From Massilia sp. YIM B02443 (GTDB taxonomy: Bacteria; Pseudomonadota; Gammaproteobacteria; Burkholderiales; Burkholderiaceae_D), in the NCBI RefSeq assembly GCF_030411955.1, contig NZ_JASNRA010000004.1:166096-230095 (forward strand): 64,000 nucleotides of DNA. The letters are read 5' to 3'. Shown piece after piece: positions 26,929 to 36,402 of this stretch; within the stretch, counting starts at the first letter, position 1, and every line of letters begins with the position of its first letter. The notes below the pieces were generated by a model. It was not told where the DNA came from. It worked only from the letters and a program-made list of their open reading frames with translations, and ran no database searches. The position numbers and the translations under genes were made by a program.

Positions 26929-27045
26929 ATGCGCGTAAGGGAAAAAGTAAAACGGTCGCTGGCCCGCTGGGGCGGCGTGGCGATGCTGTGCTGCGCCATC
27001 GTGGCGGCGTCGATGGCCGAGCATTTGCCGTTGTTTGCGGGATGA
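26929..27045 (+). CDS. Small single-pass membrane peptide, 38 aa
   Basis: A strong ribosome site (AAGGAGGGAG) ends 3-4 nt before the ATG, and a good promoter lies upstream. The peptide has a basic N-terminus (MRVREKVKRSLARW) and one hydrophobic helix (VAMLCCAIVAASMA) with a CC pair, ending LPLFAG. This is typical of a small inner-membrane protein. Too short for family assignment. Confidence 0.6.
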   Translation: MRVREKVKRSLARWGGVAMLCCAIVAASMAEHLPLFAG

Positions 27046-27049
27046 GGCG

Positions 27050-28261
27050 TCAGCGCGCGTCCGGCGCGCAGGCGCTGGCCGGCAACGGCGCCACTGGATC
27101 AAACTGCGCCAGCCGGCCGCGCGCGGCGATCCGGTCCCTGGCGTACTCGGCCAGGTAGCGGCTGCGCTCCGCGCTCTGCCATTCGGCGTCCGAGAACCCG
27201 TCCAGCGAGCCCGCCGCGCTGGTGATCACCTTCCCCTCCAGGCGCGGCACCAGCAGCCGGTCCGGATCGGCGTTCTCGCGCAGCAGGTAGCCGTCGACGT
27301 CGCGCAGCACCAGCGGCAGCGCCGGCGCGCCGTCGTGCAGCAGCTTGCCGAACACCGTCAGGCGCACCTGCTGCGCGCCCGCGCCCAGCACGTCGTTGAA
27401 GGTGGCCAGCGCGAACGGCCGGCCCTGCGCGTCGTCGACCCGGCCGCTGACCACGTAGCGCCCCGGCTGGCGCACGTCGAGCCCCAGCACGAACTGCAGC
27501 GAGCCGCCGTCGCGCGACTCGCTGCGCTGTCCGGACCAAGTTGCCGGCAGCGCCGGCGAATACAGCACGTCGAACAGCACGAAACCGTCGCGTCCTCCGG
27601 CCTTGTAGCGCACCTCGGTGCGGATGGTGCCGTGGAATGCCGCCAGCGGGGTGTCGGCCGGCGCCAGCGCGGCGCTCCAGGCGCCGGCGCCGCCGTCGCG
27701 GAAGTCGAGCGTCACGCGCGGCGCCGCCCGTTCGGCGCCGTAGCGCATGCCCTGCGCCAGCGCGCGCGTGACCACCAGCGGCACGCCCTGGCCGTGCGCA
27801 TCGAGCGCACGCAACGAGAAGGTCGCCGTCTCGCCGGCCGCCAGGTAGACGCGCGACTGGGTGGTCTGCAGCACCACTTCGGGATCGCTGTCGCCGCCCT
27901 CGATCCGCATCGGACTCGCCTCCTGCAGCGGCCGATTCGGATACAGCTGGTCGGGGTTGTGGCCGGCCGGGCGCGATTCGTGCGGGTACTGCGAATTCTT
28001 CAGGTAGCTGCAATAGGTGTGGTCGGTCAGGCGCACCTGCTGTTGCAGCAGGCGGCGCTGTTCTTCGCGCCGTTCTTTGTTCAATTCCGGCGGCTGCGCC
28101 ACCTGGATCGGATCGAAGAAGCGCAGTCCGGGCGCCGGCGCGGGCGGCGCTGCCGGCGCCGGGCCTGCGCCGTCGCGCGCCAGCAACCAGATCAGCGGCG
28201 CCAGCGCGGCGCAGACGGCGGCCAGCCCGAACGCACTGCGCCGGCCAGGGTCGCGTGCCAT
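27050..28261 (-). CDS. Membrane-anchored protein of unknown function, 403 aa
   Basis: From the ATG at 28261 (MARDPGRRSAFGLAAV) the N-terminus forms a signal-anchor, followed by an Ala/Pro-rich linker (about 30-45). The remainder looks like a secreted beta-rich protein: a QQVRLTDHTYCSYLKNSQYP segment, then two or three Ig-like/CNA-B-like stretches (TATFSLRALDAHGQGVPL, GRYVVSGRVDDAQGRPFA), and a final DAEWQSAERSRYLAEYARDR helix. It lies 11 nt after the secreted 291-aa gene, so they form a pair and probably act together outside the membrane. Family not recognised. Confidence 0.75.
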   Translation of the reverse strand: MARDPGRRSAFGLAAVCAALAPLIWLLARDGAGPAPAAPPAPAPGLRFFDPIQVAQPPELNKERREEQRRLLQQQVRLTDHTYCSYLKNSQYPHESRPAGHNPDQLYPNRPLQEASPMRIEGGDSDPEVVLQTTQSRVYLAAGETATFSLRALDAHGQGVPLVVTRALAQGMRYGAERAAPRVTLDFRDGGAGAWSAALAPADTPLAAFHGTIRTEVRYKAGGRDGFVLFDVLYSPALPATWSGQRSESRDGGSLQFVLGLDVRQPGRYVVSGRVDDAQGRPFALATFNDVLGAGAQQVRLTVFGKLLHDGAPALPLVLRDVDGYLLRENADPDRLLVPRLEGKVITSAAGSLDGFSDAEWQSAERSRYLAEYARDRIAARGRLAQFDPVAPLPASACAPDAR

Positions 28262-28272
28262 CGCGCGCACAC

Positions 28273-29148
28273 CTAATTGGCGGTGGTCGCCATCGCGGCG
28301 CGCACCACGCCGATGATGCCGGCCCAGTTGCCGTCGCCGTAGTGGTTGTAGTCTTCGCCGTCGTCGCGCAATTCCACCGAGTGGTAGCTCCACTTGGTGC
28401 TGCCGCCCTGGTTGGCGGCAGTGCCCAGGCGCAGGTCGTCGCACAGCCAGTCGCCCGGGTTGCACAGCGAGCGCCCGCCGCTGCCGGCCGCCGCGCCGCT
28501 GCTGTGGTAGGCCACCACCTCGTCGTCCTGGCCCGGCAGCAGGAACGAGTAGGCGGTGCCGCGCGCGCCGGCGTACATGTAGAACCAGATGTTGCGCGTG
28601 GCGTTGTGGTTGTACATCGCGCGCGCGGTGCCGACCTTCAGGTCTTGCACCAGCGGTTCGGAGGTGGTCCAGGCGCCGGCATCGGCGATCTCGGAGCCGC
28701 CCGCCGCGCCCGAGGCGACGCGCACCCACTTGATGTTCCAGCCCGCCTGCGGGCTGGCGCCGCTGGCGCCGCACACGCCGGCCGCGTTCGGCGTGGCGTT
28801 CCTGGGCTGGCGCTGCGAGCCGCCGTAGTTGGCCAGCGTGTAGCCGAGCAGCAGGTCGCCGGCGCTGTAGCTGGCGATGTAGCACCAGTTATTACCGGTG
28901 CAGAAGCAGTCGAGCGCATCGCGCACGCGCCCGCTCTGCGAGGCGATGCTGCTGCGGCCGTCCCAGTTGACCGCCTTCTTGTTGACGCCGGCCGGCACGC
29001 TGTCGGGTCCCCAGTAGCGGAAATCGCTGTAGTTGCCGGGCGTGCCGCCGGGATTGCGGCCGTTGATCCAGAGGGTGTAGTTGGCGGAGTGGGCGAAGCT
29101 GGCTGCGCCCAGCAGGCACAGCGTACACAAGGCATGTTTCTTGTTCAT
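28273..29148 (-). CDS. Secreted protein of unknown function, 291 aa
   Basis: Starts MNKKHALCTLCLLGAASFAHSA, a Sec signal peptide, with a strong GAGGAGA ribosome site. The mature part begins NYTLWINGRNPGG and has three or more cysteine pairs (for example CFCTGNNWC and SLCNPGDWLC), suggesting disulfides, plus an HNATRN and a QDDEVVAYHSSG segment. It has the look of an extracellular enzyme with a hydrolase-like Ser/Asp/His content, but no motif is decisive. First gene of a pair with the anchored 403-aa protein. Low similarity to anything I can name. Confidence 0.75.
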   Translation of the reverse strand: MNKKHALCTLCLLGAASFAHSANYTLWINGRNPGGTPGNYSDFRYWGPDSVPAGVNKKAVNWDGRSSIASQSGRVRDALDCFCTGNNWCYIASYSAGDLLLGYTLANYGGSQRQPRNATPNAAGVCGASGASPQAGWNIKWVRVASGAAGGSEIADAGAWTTSEPLVQDLKVGTARAMYNHNATRNIWFYMYAGARGTAYSFLLPGQDDEVVAYHSSGAAAGSGGRSLCNPGDWLCDDLRLGTAANQGGSTKWSYHSVELRDDGEDYNHYGDGNWAGIIGVVRAAMATTAN

Positions 29149-29249
29149 GTTCGTCTCCTCTACGCAACGGCACTGTGGTGCCGAGTTAGCGTTAGTGGTC
29201 GGGAGATGAACTTGGGTTCCCTCAAACCCGCTGCAAGAATCGACGCCGC

Positions 29250-30182
29250 CTACTCCAGTTCGGCCAATACCTTGACGTGCGCCACCACGCTGCGCCCCAG
29301 CGACGACAGCTCGTACCCGCCTTCGAGGCAACTCACGATCCGTCCGCCCGCATGTTCTTTGGCCACCTTCATCACCTGCCTGGTAATCCACGCATAGTCC
29401 GCTTCCACCAGCCCGATCCCGCCCATGTCGTCGTCGCGGTGCCCGTCGAACCCGGCCGACACGAAGATCATCTGCGGCTTGAACGCGTCGAGCGCCGGCA
29501 GCCACTGCTCGCGCACCAGCTGGCGCACCAGCTCGCCGTCGCAGCGCTCGGGCACCGGCAGGTTGACGCGGTTCGGCGTCACCGGCTCGACCTCGCTGTA
29601 CGGGAAGAACGGATGCTGGAAGATACTCACCATCAGCACCCGCGGATCGTCCCTGAAGGCGTCGGCGGTGCCGTTGCCATGGTGGACGTCGAAGTCGACG
29701 ATCGCCACCCGCTCCAGCCCGTGCGCCTCGAGCGCATGGCGGGCCGCGATGGCGACGTTGTTGAACAGGCAGAAGCCCATCGGCTCGGTCGGGGTGGCGT
29801 GATGGCCCGGCGGGCGCACCGAGCAGAAGGCATTGTCGATGCTGCCGGCGATGACGGCGTCGGTGGCCGCCACCGCGGCGCCGGCCGCGCGCAGCGCCGC
29901 CTGGTAGCTGTAGTGATTGAGCGAGGTGTCGCCGTCGAGCGGATAGTAGTCGCCCGGCGCGGCCGGCACCTGGTCGCGCACCAGCGCCAGCGCGCCCGGG
30001 GTGTGGTTGCGCAGGATCTGCGCGGGTTCGGCCAGCGGCGCGCTGCGCTGCTCGACCAGGTCCGCCACCCGCGCCAGGATCAGCTGGTCGTCGATCGCCT
30101 GCAGCCGCGCCGGGCTTTCCGGGTGCCAGCTGCCCATCTCGTGGCGCATGCAGTCGGGGTGGCTGTAAATCGCTGTGCTCAT
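29250..30182 (-). CDS. Histone deacetylase-fold protein, second copy
   Basis: 310 residues from the ATG at 30182 (MSTAIYSHPDC). Canonical motifs: RPPGHHA (about 123-129), DFDVHHGNG, SAGFDGH and C-terminal EGGYE. Unlike the copy at 6833-7765, it keeps the standard Pro-Pro. Related bacterial enzymes remove acetyl groups from polyamines or other amines. It is monocistronic. A moxR operon starts 180 bp away on the other strand. Confidence 0.9.
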   Translation of the reverse strand: MSTAIYSHPDCMRHEMGSWHPESPARLQAIDDQLILARVADLVEQRSAPLAEPAQILRNHTPGALALVRDQVPAAPGDYYPLDGDTSLNHYSYQAALRAAGAAVAATDAVIAGSIDNAFCSVRPPGHHATPTEPMGFCLFNNVAIAARHALEAHGLERVAIVDFDVHHGNGTADAFRDDPRVLMVSIFQHPFFPYSEVEPVTPNRVNLPVPERCDGELVRQLVREQWLPALDAFKPQMIFVSAGFDGHRDDDMGGIGLVEADYAWITRQVMKVAKEHAGGRIVSCLEGGYELSSLGRSVVAHVKVLAELE

Positions 30183-30363
30183 CGTGCTCGTGTCTCCGCT
30201 TTCATCCATCTCCCCCTGCGGCGCCGTTCTCGCATAGAATCCCCTGACGGCTTGTTGCTTTGCAGCAGGTGGGTTGCCAATGGCGTTAATCTACCATGAC
30301 GGCAGCACGCCTCGCACAGGGCTGCGCATCGCACCATCACAGACACCAACCGGAACCCGATCC

Positions 30364-31284
30364 ATGTTCAACAAACTGCACGCCGTCGCCCGCCAGGTCA
30401 ACCAGGTGGTGGTCGGCAAGGACCAGCAGGTGCGCCTGGCCCTGACCTGCATGCTGGCCGGCGGCCATCTGCTGCTGGACGACCTGCCGGGCGTGGGCAA
30501 GACCACGCTGGCGCATGCGCTGGCGATCTCGCTCGGCCTCAAGTTCAACCGCGTCCAGTTCACCAGCGACCTGCTGCCCGCCGACGTGGCCGGCATCTCG
30601 ATCTACGAGCGCGAAAAGAGCGAGTTCGTGTTCCACCCCGGCCCGATCTTTACGCAAGTGCTGCTGGCCGACGAGATCAACCGGGCCACGCCCAAGACGC
30701 AATCGGGCCTGCTGGAAGCGATGGAAGAGCGCCAGGTCTCGGCCGACGGCGTCACCCGCCCGCTGCCGCGCCCGTTCTTCGTGATCGCGACCCAGAACCC
30801 GGCCAACCAGGTCGGCGTGTTTCCGTTGCCCGAGTCGCAGCTCGACCGCTTCCTGATGTGCCTGACCCTGGGCTATCCGGACGCCGCCGCCGAGCGCGCC
30901 CTGCTGATGGGCGAAGACCGGCGCAGCATGCTCAAGACCCTGGAGCCGGCGATGCAGCCGGCCGAGCTGTCGGTGGCGCAGCGCGCGCTGAAGGAAATCC
31001 ACGCGTCAAGCTCGCTGGTGACCTACGTGCAGGCGCTGGCGCAAGCATCGCGCCAGAACGGCCTGTTCGCCGAAGGCCTGTCGCCGCGCGCCGCGCTGGC
31101 GCTGCTGCAGGCCGGGCGCGCCTGGGCTGCGCTCGAGGGACGCGACCACGTGCTGCCGGAAGACATCCAGGCGGTGCTGGTGCCGGTCTGCGCCCACCGC
31201 CTGCGCCCGCTGCGCGCGGCGCACGGCACGGCCGTCGCCAGCCGCGACCTGGTGCTGCAGCTGCAGAAGTCGGTCCCGGTCTGA
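30364..31284 (+). CDS. MoxR-family AAA+ ATPase
   Basis: 306 residues. Walker A LPGVGKTT (41-48), Walker B LLADEIN (about 100-106), sensor ATQNPANQ. MoxR ATPases act as chaperones for the assembly of partner proteins, usually encoded next door with DUF58 and transglutaminase-like membrane proteins, as here. The stop overlaps the next start by one base (TGATG). It is the first gene of a four-gene operon with mltB. Confidence 0.93.
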   Translation: MFNKLHAVARQVNQVVVGKDQQVRLALTCMLAGGHLLLDDLPGVGKTTLAHALAISLGLKFNRVQFTSDLLPADVAGISIYEREKSEFVFHPGPIFTQVLLADEINRATPKTQSGLLEAMEERQVSADGVTRPLPRPFFVIATQNPANQVGVFPLPESQLDRFLMCLTLGYPDAAAERALLMGEDRRSMLKTLEPAMQPAELSVAQRALKEIHASSSLVTYVQALAQASRQNGLFAEGLSPRAALALLQAGRAWAALEGRDHVLPEDIQAVLVPVCAHRLRPLRAAHGTAVASRDLVLQLQKSVPV

Positions 31285-32288
31285 TGGCCCAGGGCTTTCG
31301 CGGCTGGGTACGACGCAGCACGGGGGCCTGGCTGCCGCGCGCCGGCACCTTCGACGCCGGCGAAATCGAGATCAAGAGCCGGCGCGTGTTCATTCTGCCG
31401 ACCCGCGCCGGCCTGGGCTTCGCGGCGCTGCTGCTGGTGCTCCTGATCGGATCGGTCAACTACTCGCTCGGCCTGGGCTTCGGCCTGACCTTCCTGGCGC
31501 TGTCGTGCGCGCTGGTCGACATGGTCGCCACCTACCGCAACCTGGCCCACCTGCGCCTGCAGCAGGGCCGCGTGGCGCCGGTGTTCGCCGGCCAGGAAGC
31601 GCAGTTCGAGCTGCTCCTGACGAACCGCACGCGCCTGGCCCGCTACGCCGTGTGGGCCGATTTTTCCAACGTCGCCGAGCCGCGCCACGCAACCGACATC
31701 GCGCCCGGCGCCCAGGCCATCGTGACGCTGTCGCTGCCCACCAGCACGCGCGGCTGGCTGGCGCCGGCGCGCGTCAAGCTGTTCACGCGCTTTCCGCTCG
31801 GGCTGTTCCAGGCCTGGAGCTACTGGCGGCCGGCGGCGCGCGCGCTGGTCTACCCGCGCCCCGAGGACGGCGCCCCGCCGCTGCCGCTGGCCGGCGGCGC
31901 CGGCAACAACTCAGGTAACAGCGCACGCCCGGGCGGCAACGACGATTTCGCCGGCGTGCGCAGCTACCAGCCGGGCGACTCGCCGCGCCAGATGGCGTGG
32001 CGCCAGATCGCGCGGCTCGATCCCGACATCGGCGGCCAATTGGTGACCAAACATTTCGAAGGCACCGGCGGCGACCAGCTGCTGCTCGACTTCGACGCCG
32101 TGCCGGCGCAGCTCGACGTCGAGCTGCGCCTGGCGCGCATGACGCGCTGGGTGCTGGAGGCCGAGGCGCGCGCCCTGCCCTACGCCTTCCGCCTGGGCGC
32201 GATCCGCTACGACGCCGCGGTCGGCGCCGCGCACCAGGCCGCGTGCCTGCGCGCGCTGGCCTTGCATGGCAGCGGGGAAGCGCCATGA
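31284..32288 (+). CDS. DUF58 domain protein
   Basis: 334 residues. Two membrane helices lie at about 45-85. A DUF58 region follows, with its signature YQPGDSPRQMAWRQIAR near 230-246; this is the vWA-like partner domain found next to MoxR. Overlaps both neighbours (TGATG at the start, ATGA at the end), showing tight coupling. Likely a membrane partner of the MoxR ATPase; specific role unknown. Confidence 0.9.
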   Translation: MAQGFRGWVRRSTGAWLPRAGTFDAGEIEIKSRRVFILPTRAGLGFAALLLVLLIGSVNYSLGLGFGLTFLALSCALVDMVATYRNLAHLRLQQGRVAPVFAGQEAQFELLLTNRTRLARYAVWADFSNVAEPRHATDIAPGAQAIVTLSLPTSTRGWLAPARVKLFTRFPLGLFQAWSYWRPAARALVYPRPEDGAPPLPLAGGAGNNSGNSARPGGNDDFAGVRSYQPGDSPRQMAWRQIARLDPDIGGQLVTKHFEGTGGDQLLLDFDAVPAQLDVELRLARMTRWVLEAEARALPYAFRLGAIRYDAAVGAAHQAACLRALALHGSGEAP

Positions 32289-34312
32289 AAACGACCGTGA
32301 AGCCGGGCGCCATCGCGACGCTGCCGCTGACGCGCGACAAGGCCGACACCATGCTGCTCCTGGCCAGCGCGGTGCTGGTGCTGGCGCCGCACGCGGCGCA
32401 CCTGCCGCTGTGGGTCTCGCTGCTGTGCGGCGTCACCTTGCTGTGGCGCGCCCTGATCACGCTGCGCGGCCGGCGCATGCCGCCGGCGCTGGTGCTGCTG
32501 CCGATCGCGGCCGGCGCCATGATCGGCGTGCAGTTCAGCTACGACACCCTGATCGGCAAGGACGCCGGGGTCGCGATGCTGGTGCTGCTGGTGGCCTTCA
32601 AGATGCTCGAGATGCACGCGCGCCGCGACCTGTACGTGGTGATCTTCCTGTGCTTCTTCCTGGTGCTGACCAACTTCTTCTATGCCCAGGGCATCGGCAC
32701 CGCGCTCATGATGGTGGCCTCGATCCTGCTGCTGCTGGCCACACAGCTGTCGTTCGGCTTCACCGGCGCGGTGCCGCCACTGCGCATCCGCCTTGGCATG
32801 GCGGCGCGCACGCTGGCCATCGCGGCGCCGTTGGCGGCCGTGCTGTTCGTGGTGTTCCCGCGCATCCAGGGGCCGCTGTGGGGCATGCCGGGCGGCGCCG
32901 GCTCGGGCAAGTCGGGGCTGTCGGAACAGATGGCGCCGGGCCAGATGTCGAACCTGGCGCTGTCCGAAGAGCCGGCCTTTCGGGTGCGCTTCTTCGGCCG
33001 CGCGCCCGAGAAGGCGCAGCTGTACTGGCGCGGCCCGGTGCTCGATGCCTTCGACGGCCTGACCTGGAGCCGCGGCCCGGACCGGGTGTCGGGGCGCAAC
33101 CTGCACCTGGCGGTGGGCGCGCCGGCGCTCGAGTATGAAGTGACGCTCGAGCCGTCGCGCTCGCGCTGGGTGTTCGCGCTCGAGATGGCGGGCGAGCTGC
33201 CCGAGGTGCCGGGCCACCAGGTGCGGCTGTCGTCGCAGTTCGAACTGACGGCCGACGCGCCGCTCGACGCGCGCCTGCGCTACCGCGCCAGTTCGCACAC
33301 CGACTACGCGCTGCAGCGCGACCCGGCGCTGGAAAACGCCGGGCGCTGGCTGCTGCTGCCGTATGGCTTCAACCCGCGCGCGCTGGCCGAAGGCCGCGAA
33401 CTGCGCAAGCTGGCCGCGCCGGCGCAGCGGGTCGAGGCGGTGCTGCGGCGCTTCCGCGAGCAGCCGTTCTCGTACACGCTCGAGCCGCCGCTGCTGGGCC
33501 GGCACACGATCGACGAGTTCCTGTACGGCGCGCGCGTCGGCTTCTGCGAGCATTATTCGGGCGCGTTCGTGTTCCTGATGCGCGCCGCCGGGGTGCCGGC
33601 GCGCGTGGTCACCGGCTACCAGGGCGGCGAGATCAATCCGCTCGACGGCTTCATGACGGTGCGCCAGTCCGACGCCCACGCCTGGGCCGAGGTCTGGCTC
33701 GAGGGACGCGGCTGGACCCGGGTCGATCCGACCGCGGCGGTGGCCCCCGAGCGCGTGCATCGCGGCCTGGGCGCCTCGGTGCCGCGCCCGGCGCCGTTCG
33801 GCATCGACGCGCTGCGCGGCATGAATCCGTTCGGCGGCGACGGCAATGCGTGGCTGGCGCGCCTGCGCGACGCGGTCAATGCGGCCAACAACGGCTGGAA
33901 CCAGTGGGTGCTGAACTACACGCCCGAGCGCCAGCGCGGCGTGGTGCAAGGCTTGCAGGACAAGCTGCTCGGCTGGCCTTTTGCCGTCTTGTTAACGTTT
34001 GTGGTTGCTGCATTAATGATCGTAAGATTTTTCCGGCGCCGCAGGGAAATCGACCCGGTCGATGCTCTATACTTGGCCCTGTGCAAGCGCCTTGGGCAGG
34101 CAGGACTGGCCCGGGCCGCCGATGAAAGTCCGAGCGCGTATGCCGCGCGCGTTGCCGCAGATGGCGAGGCTCCTGCGGGCAAGCTGGCGCCGCAGGCGCG
34201 CGCCGCGGCGCTCGCATTCCTGCAACGCTACAGCGCCTGGCGCTATGCGCCGCCGCGGCGGGATCCTCGATTGACCGCCACATTGAAAAGTCTATTGTCG
34301 CAAGTCAGATGA
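32285..34312 (+). CDS. Transglutaminase-like membrane protein (TgpA/DUF3488)
   Basis: 675 residues. Six or so N-terminal membrane helices (about 22-190), then a periplasmic transglutaminase-like core with a complete triad: C421 in GFCEHYSG, H465 in SDAHAWAE and D481 in VDPTAA. A final membrane helix sits near 570-590, followed by a cytoplasmic DUF4129-like tail. TgpA of Pseudomonas is the characterised relative. It lies in the MoxR-DUF58 operon and overlaps mltB by four bases. Confidence 0.92.
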   Translation: MKTTVKPGAIATLPLTRDKADTMLLLASAVLVLAPHAAHLPLWVSLLCGVTLLWRALITLRGRRMPPALVLLPIAAGAMIGVQFSYDTLIGKDAGVAMLVLLVAFKMLEMHARRDLYVVIFLCFFLVLTNFFYAQGIGTALMMVASILLLLATQLSFGFTGAVPPLRIRLGMAARTLAIAAPLAAVLFVVFPRIQGPLWGMPGGAGSGKSGLSEQMAPGQMSNLALSEEPAFRVRFFGRAPEKAQLYWRGPVLDAFDGLTWSRGPDRVSGRNLHLAVGAPALEYEVTLEPSRSRWVFALEMAGELPEVPGHQVRLSSQFELTADAPLDARLRYRASSHTDYALQRDPALENAGRWLLLPYGFNPRALAEGRELRKLAAPAQRVEAVLRRFREQPFSYTLEPPLLGRHTIDEFLYGARVGFCEHYSGAFVFLMRAAGVPARVVTGYQGGEINPLDGFMTVRQSDAHAWAEVWLEGRGWTRVDPTAAVAPERVHRGLGASVPRPAPFGIDALRGMNPFGGDGNAWLARLRDAVNAANNGWNQWVLNYTPERQRGVVQGLQDKLLGWPFAVLLTFVVAALMIVRFFRRRREIDPVDALYLALCKRLGQAGLARAADESPSAYAARVAADGEAPAGKLAPQARAAALAFLQRYSAWRYAPPRRDPRLTATLKSLLSQVR

Positions 34313-35487
34313 AATTTGTTCCCCTGTTTGCCGCGCTGGCGCTTGCCGCCGCCGCGCATGGCGATGCGTTCGCCGCCACCAAAGACACCCAGGCACGTGC
34401 GGCGAAAGCCAAAGCCGTCGCGCACGCCAAGGCCAAGGCCAAGCGGACTTCGAGCCGCGCTGCCAAGGGCGCAGCCGTGGCCGCAGCCGGCGCTGCCGCC
34501 GGCGCCGCCGCGATCGACTTCGACGGCGAGCACGTCAACTTCCTCGAATGGATGCCGGTGCGCGAATTCGTCAACGAGATGGTGACCCAGCGCGGCTTCG
34601 ATCGCGCGGCACTCGAAAAGCTGTTCGGCCAGGTGCGCTTCATCGATTCCGCGGTGCAGCTGGTCAAGCCGGCGCCGCCGGGCAAACCCAAGAACTGGCA
34701 AGCCTACAGCGCCCGCTTCATCGAGCCGATCCGTATCAATGCCGGCGTGCGCTTCTGGAACGAGAACGCCGAAGCGCTGGCGCGCGCCGAGGCCGCGTAC
34801 GGCGTGCCGGCCGAGATCATCGTCGGCATCATCGGCATCGAGACGATTTATGGGCGCGACACCGGACGCTTCCGCGTGGTCGACGCCCTCACCACGCTCG
34901 CCTTCGCCTATCCCGAGACGCCGAACCAGGCCGCGCGCAAGGCTTTCTTCCGCGAGGAACTGGCCAACACCCTGGTGCTGTCGCGCGAGCGCAATGAAGA
35001 TCCGTTCTCGCTGCTGGGCTCGTTCGCCGGCGCGGTCGGGATGCCGCAGTTCATGCCGGGCAATATCCTGAAATACGGGGTCGACTTCGACAACGACGGC
35101 CACGTCGACCTGCGCGGCTCCAGCCAGGATGCGATCGGCAGTGTCGCCAACTTCCTGGTGCAGCACGGCTGGAACGCCGAGCACCGCGGCCCTCCCGTGT
35201 TCGCGGCCGACGTGTCGCCCAACCGCGCCTGGGAACCGCTGCTCGACCGTGGCCTGGCCGCGACCCTGCGTCCGGAAGAACTGCGCCAGGCCGGCGTGGT
35301 GACCTCGGCCGGGCTGCCGGGCGATCGCTTGTACGGCCTGGTCGACCTGCAGAACGGCGCCGAGCCGACCGAGTATTGGGTGGCGAACGATAATTTCTTT
35401 GCTATTACCAAATACAATCGCAGTTACTTCTATGCCATGTCGGTCGTCGAACTCGGCCGTGCGGTGCGTTTGTCACGCGGCGGCTGA
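34309..35487 (+). CDS. mltB: Membrane-bound or periplasmic lytic murein transglycosylase B
   Basis: 392 residues with a signal peptide (MKFVPLFAALALAAAAHGDAFA). A low-complexity Ala/Lys linker follows (about 30-68). The catalytic glutamate is E178 in IIGIETIYGR. No lipobox cysteine is visible, so it is probably soluble in the periplasm. It cleaves peptidoglycan between MurNAc and GlcNAc with 1,6-anhydro formation. Fourth gene of the moxR operon by ATGA overlap. Confidence 0.92.
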   Translation: MKFVPLFAALALAAAAHGDAFAATKDTQARAAKAKAVAHAKAKAKRTSSRAAKGAAVAAAGAAAGAAAIDFDGEHVNFLEWMPVREFVNEMVTQRGFDRAALEKLFGQVRFIDSAVQLVKPAPPGKPKNWQAYSARFIEPIRINAGVRFWNENAEALARAEAAYGVPAEIIVGIIGIETIYGRDTGRFRVVDALTTLAFAYPETPNQAARKAFFREELANTLVLSRERNEDPFSLLGSFAGAVGMPQFMPGNILKYGVDFDNDGHVDLRGSSQDAIGSVANFLVQHGWNAEHRGPPVFAADVSPNRAWEPLLDRGLAATLRPEELRQAGVVTSAGLPGDRLYGLVDLQNGAEPTEYWVANDNFFAITKYNRSYFYAMSVVELGRAVRLSRGG

Positions 35488-35936
35488 CCCTTTCCCGACA
35501 GGAAACTTTGTAATCGTTTGTAACAAGTTTCCCGCCTGCCTCTCTCCTTGTCCTGCGTTATCTGTCCACATACCCCCCAGGGGTATGCGGCTGCATAGCA
35601 ACTATTCTTAGCGGAAACACCACTTTCCCGCCTATACCCCCCATATTCTTGGCATTTAGTCAGCAGTAATCGTACCGTGCGGCATCATATCCTTGTTGCT
35701 CCTACACTAAGCCTTAAAGAAAAAACAATTATTTTCTCAGTGAGTTTATGAGAGAATTGCATTGCGGCTATTGTTGCACTGAGACAACGAAATCCGAAAA
35801 CGCGATCTTATTCCAGCTTGCTCCTAAGTATCGGAATAAAAATAGTTGTACAATTGAATAGAAAATTACGAAATTAAACTTCTGAAATCGAAACGCCGCC
35901 CGCGATTTCGCCCAACCCCATATAGGAATTTGAATC
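35488..35936. other. AT-rich, structured intergenic leader
   Basis: About 450 bp without a gene, much more AT-rich than its surroundings. It includes CATACCCC/GGGGTATG (35569-35587), a hairpin without T run, and CTCAGTG/CACTGAG arms (35737-35743 and 35778-35784). It must contain the promoter of the HTH gene at 35937. The length and structure suggest a regulated leader or a small RNA, but I cannot define one. Confidence 0.5.
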
Positions 35937-36275
35937 ATGACAAACCAAGTCGGCATTGATATGAACAGCGATTCGGAAGGCGACGAACTGCTGCAATACA
36001 ACCCGAACCGTCTGCTCGACACCCTGATCGAGAACCTGCGCCTGAAGAACGACGCCGCCCTGTCGCGCGCGCTGGAAGTGGCCCCACCGGTGATCTCGAA
36101 GATTCGCCACCACCGCCTGCCGGTCGGCGCTTCGCTGCTGATCCGTATGCACGAAGTCAGCGACCTGTCGATCCGTGACCTGCGTTACCTGATGGGCGAC
36201 CGCCGCGCCAAGTTCCGCATCAGCGACAAGCAGTTCAAACCGAAGGAAGGCGCCGTTCCGGCAGCCAAGGACTGA
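35937..36275 (+). CDS. Small helix-turn-helix protein, 112 aa
   Basis: Residues about 25-75 (LDTLIENLRLKNDAALSRAL, VAPPVISKIRHHRLP) have the pattern of an XRE-like helix-turn-helix. The tail is basic (RRAKFRISDKQFKPKEG). Ribosome site AGGA is about 10 nt before the ATG. No known gene name. It is monocistronic, with a terminator 130 bp downstream and a long AT-rich leader, suggesting a strongly expressed or regulated DNA-binding protein. Confidence 0.8.
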   Translation: MTNQVGIDMNSDSEGDELLQYNPNRLLDTLIENLRLKNDAALSRALEVAPPVISKIRHHRLPVGASLLIRMHEVSDLSIRDLRYLMGDRRAKFRISDKQFKPKEGAVPAAKD

Positions 36276-36402
36276 TTGCCGCGGCGCCCGCCTGGATGCG
36301 GGCGCCGGCATGCGATCGGTTTCATGGCGCGCCTTGCACGCCAGCCAGTAGTGCGTACGCCCGCGCGGGTGTACGAGCCGCCGCATTGGCGGCAGAAACA
36401 AC

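Noticed and set aside
35569-35587. CATACCCC/GGGGTATG hairpin as mltB terminator
   Set aside because: No T run follows on either strand.
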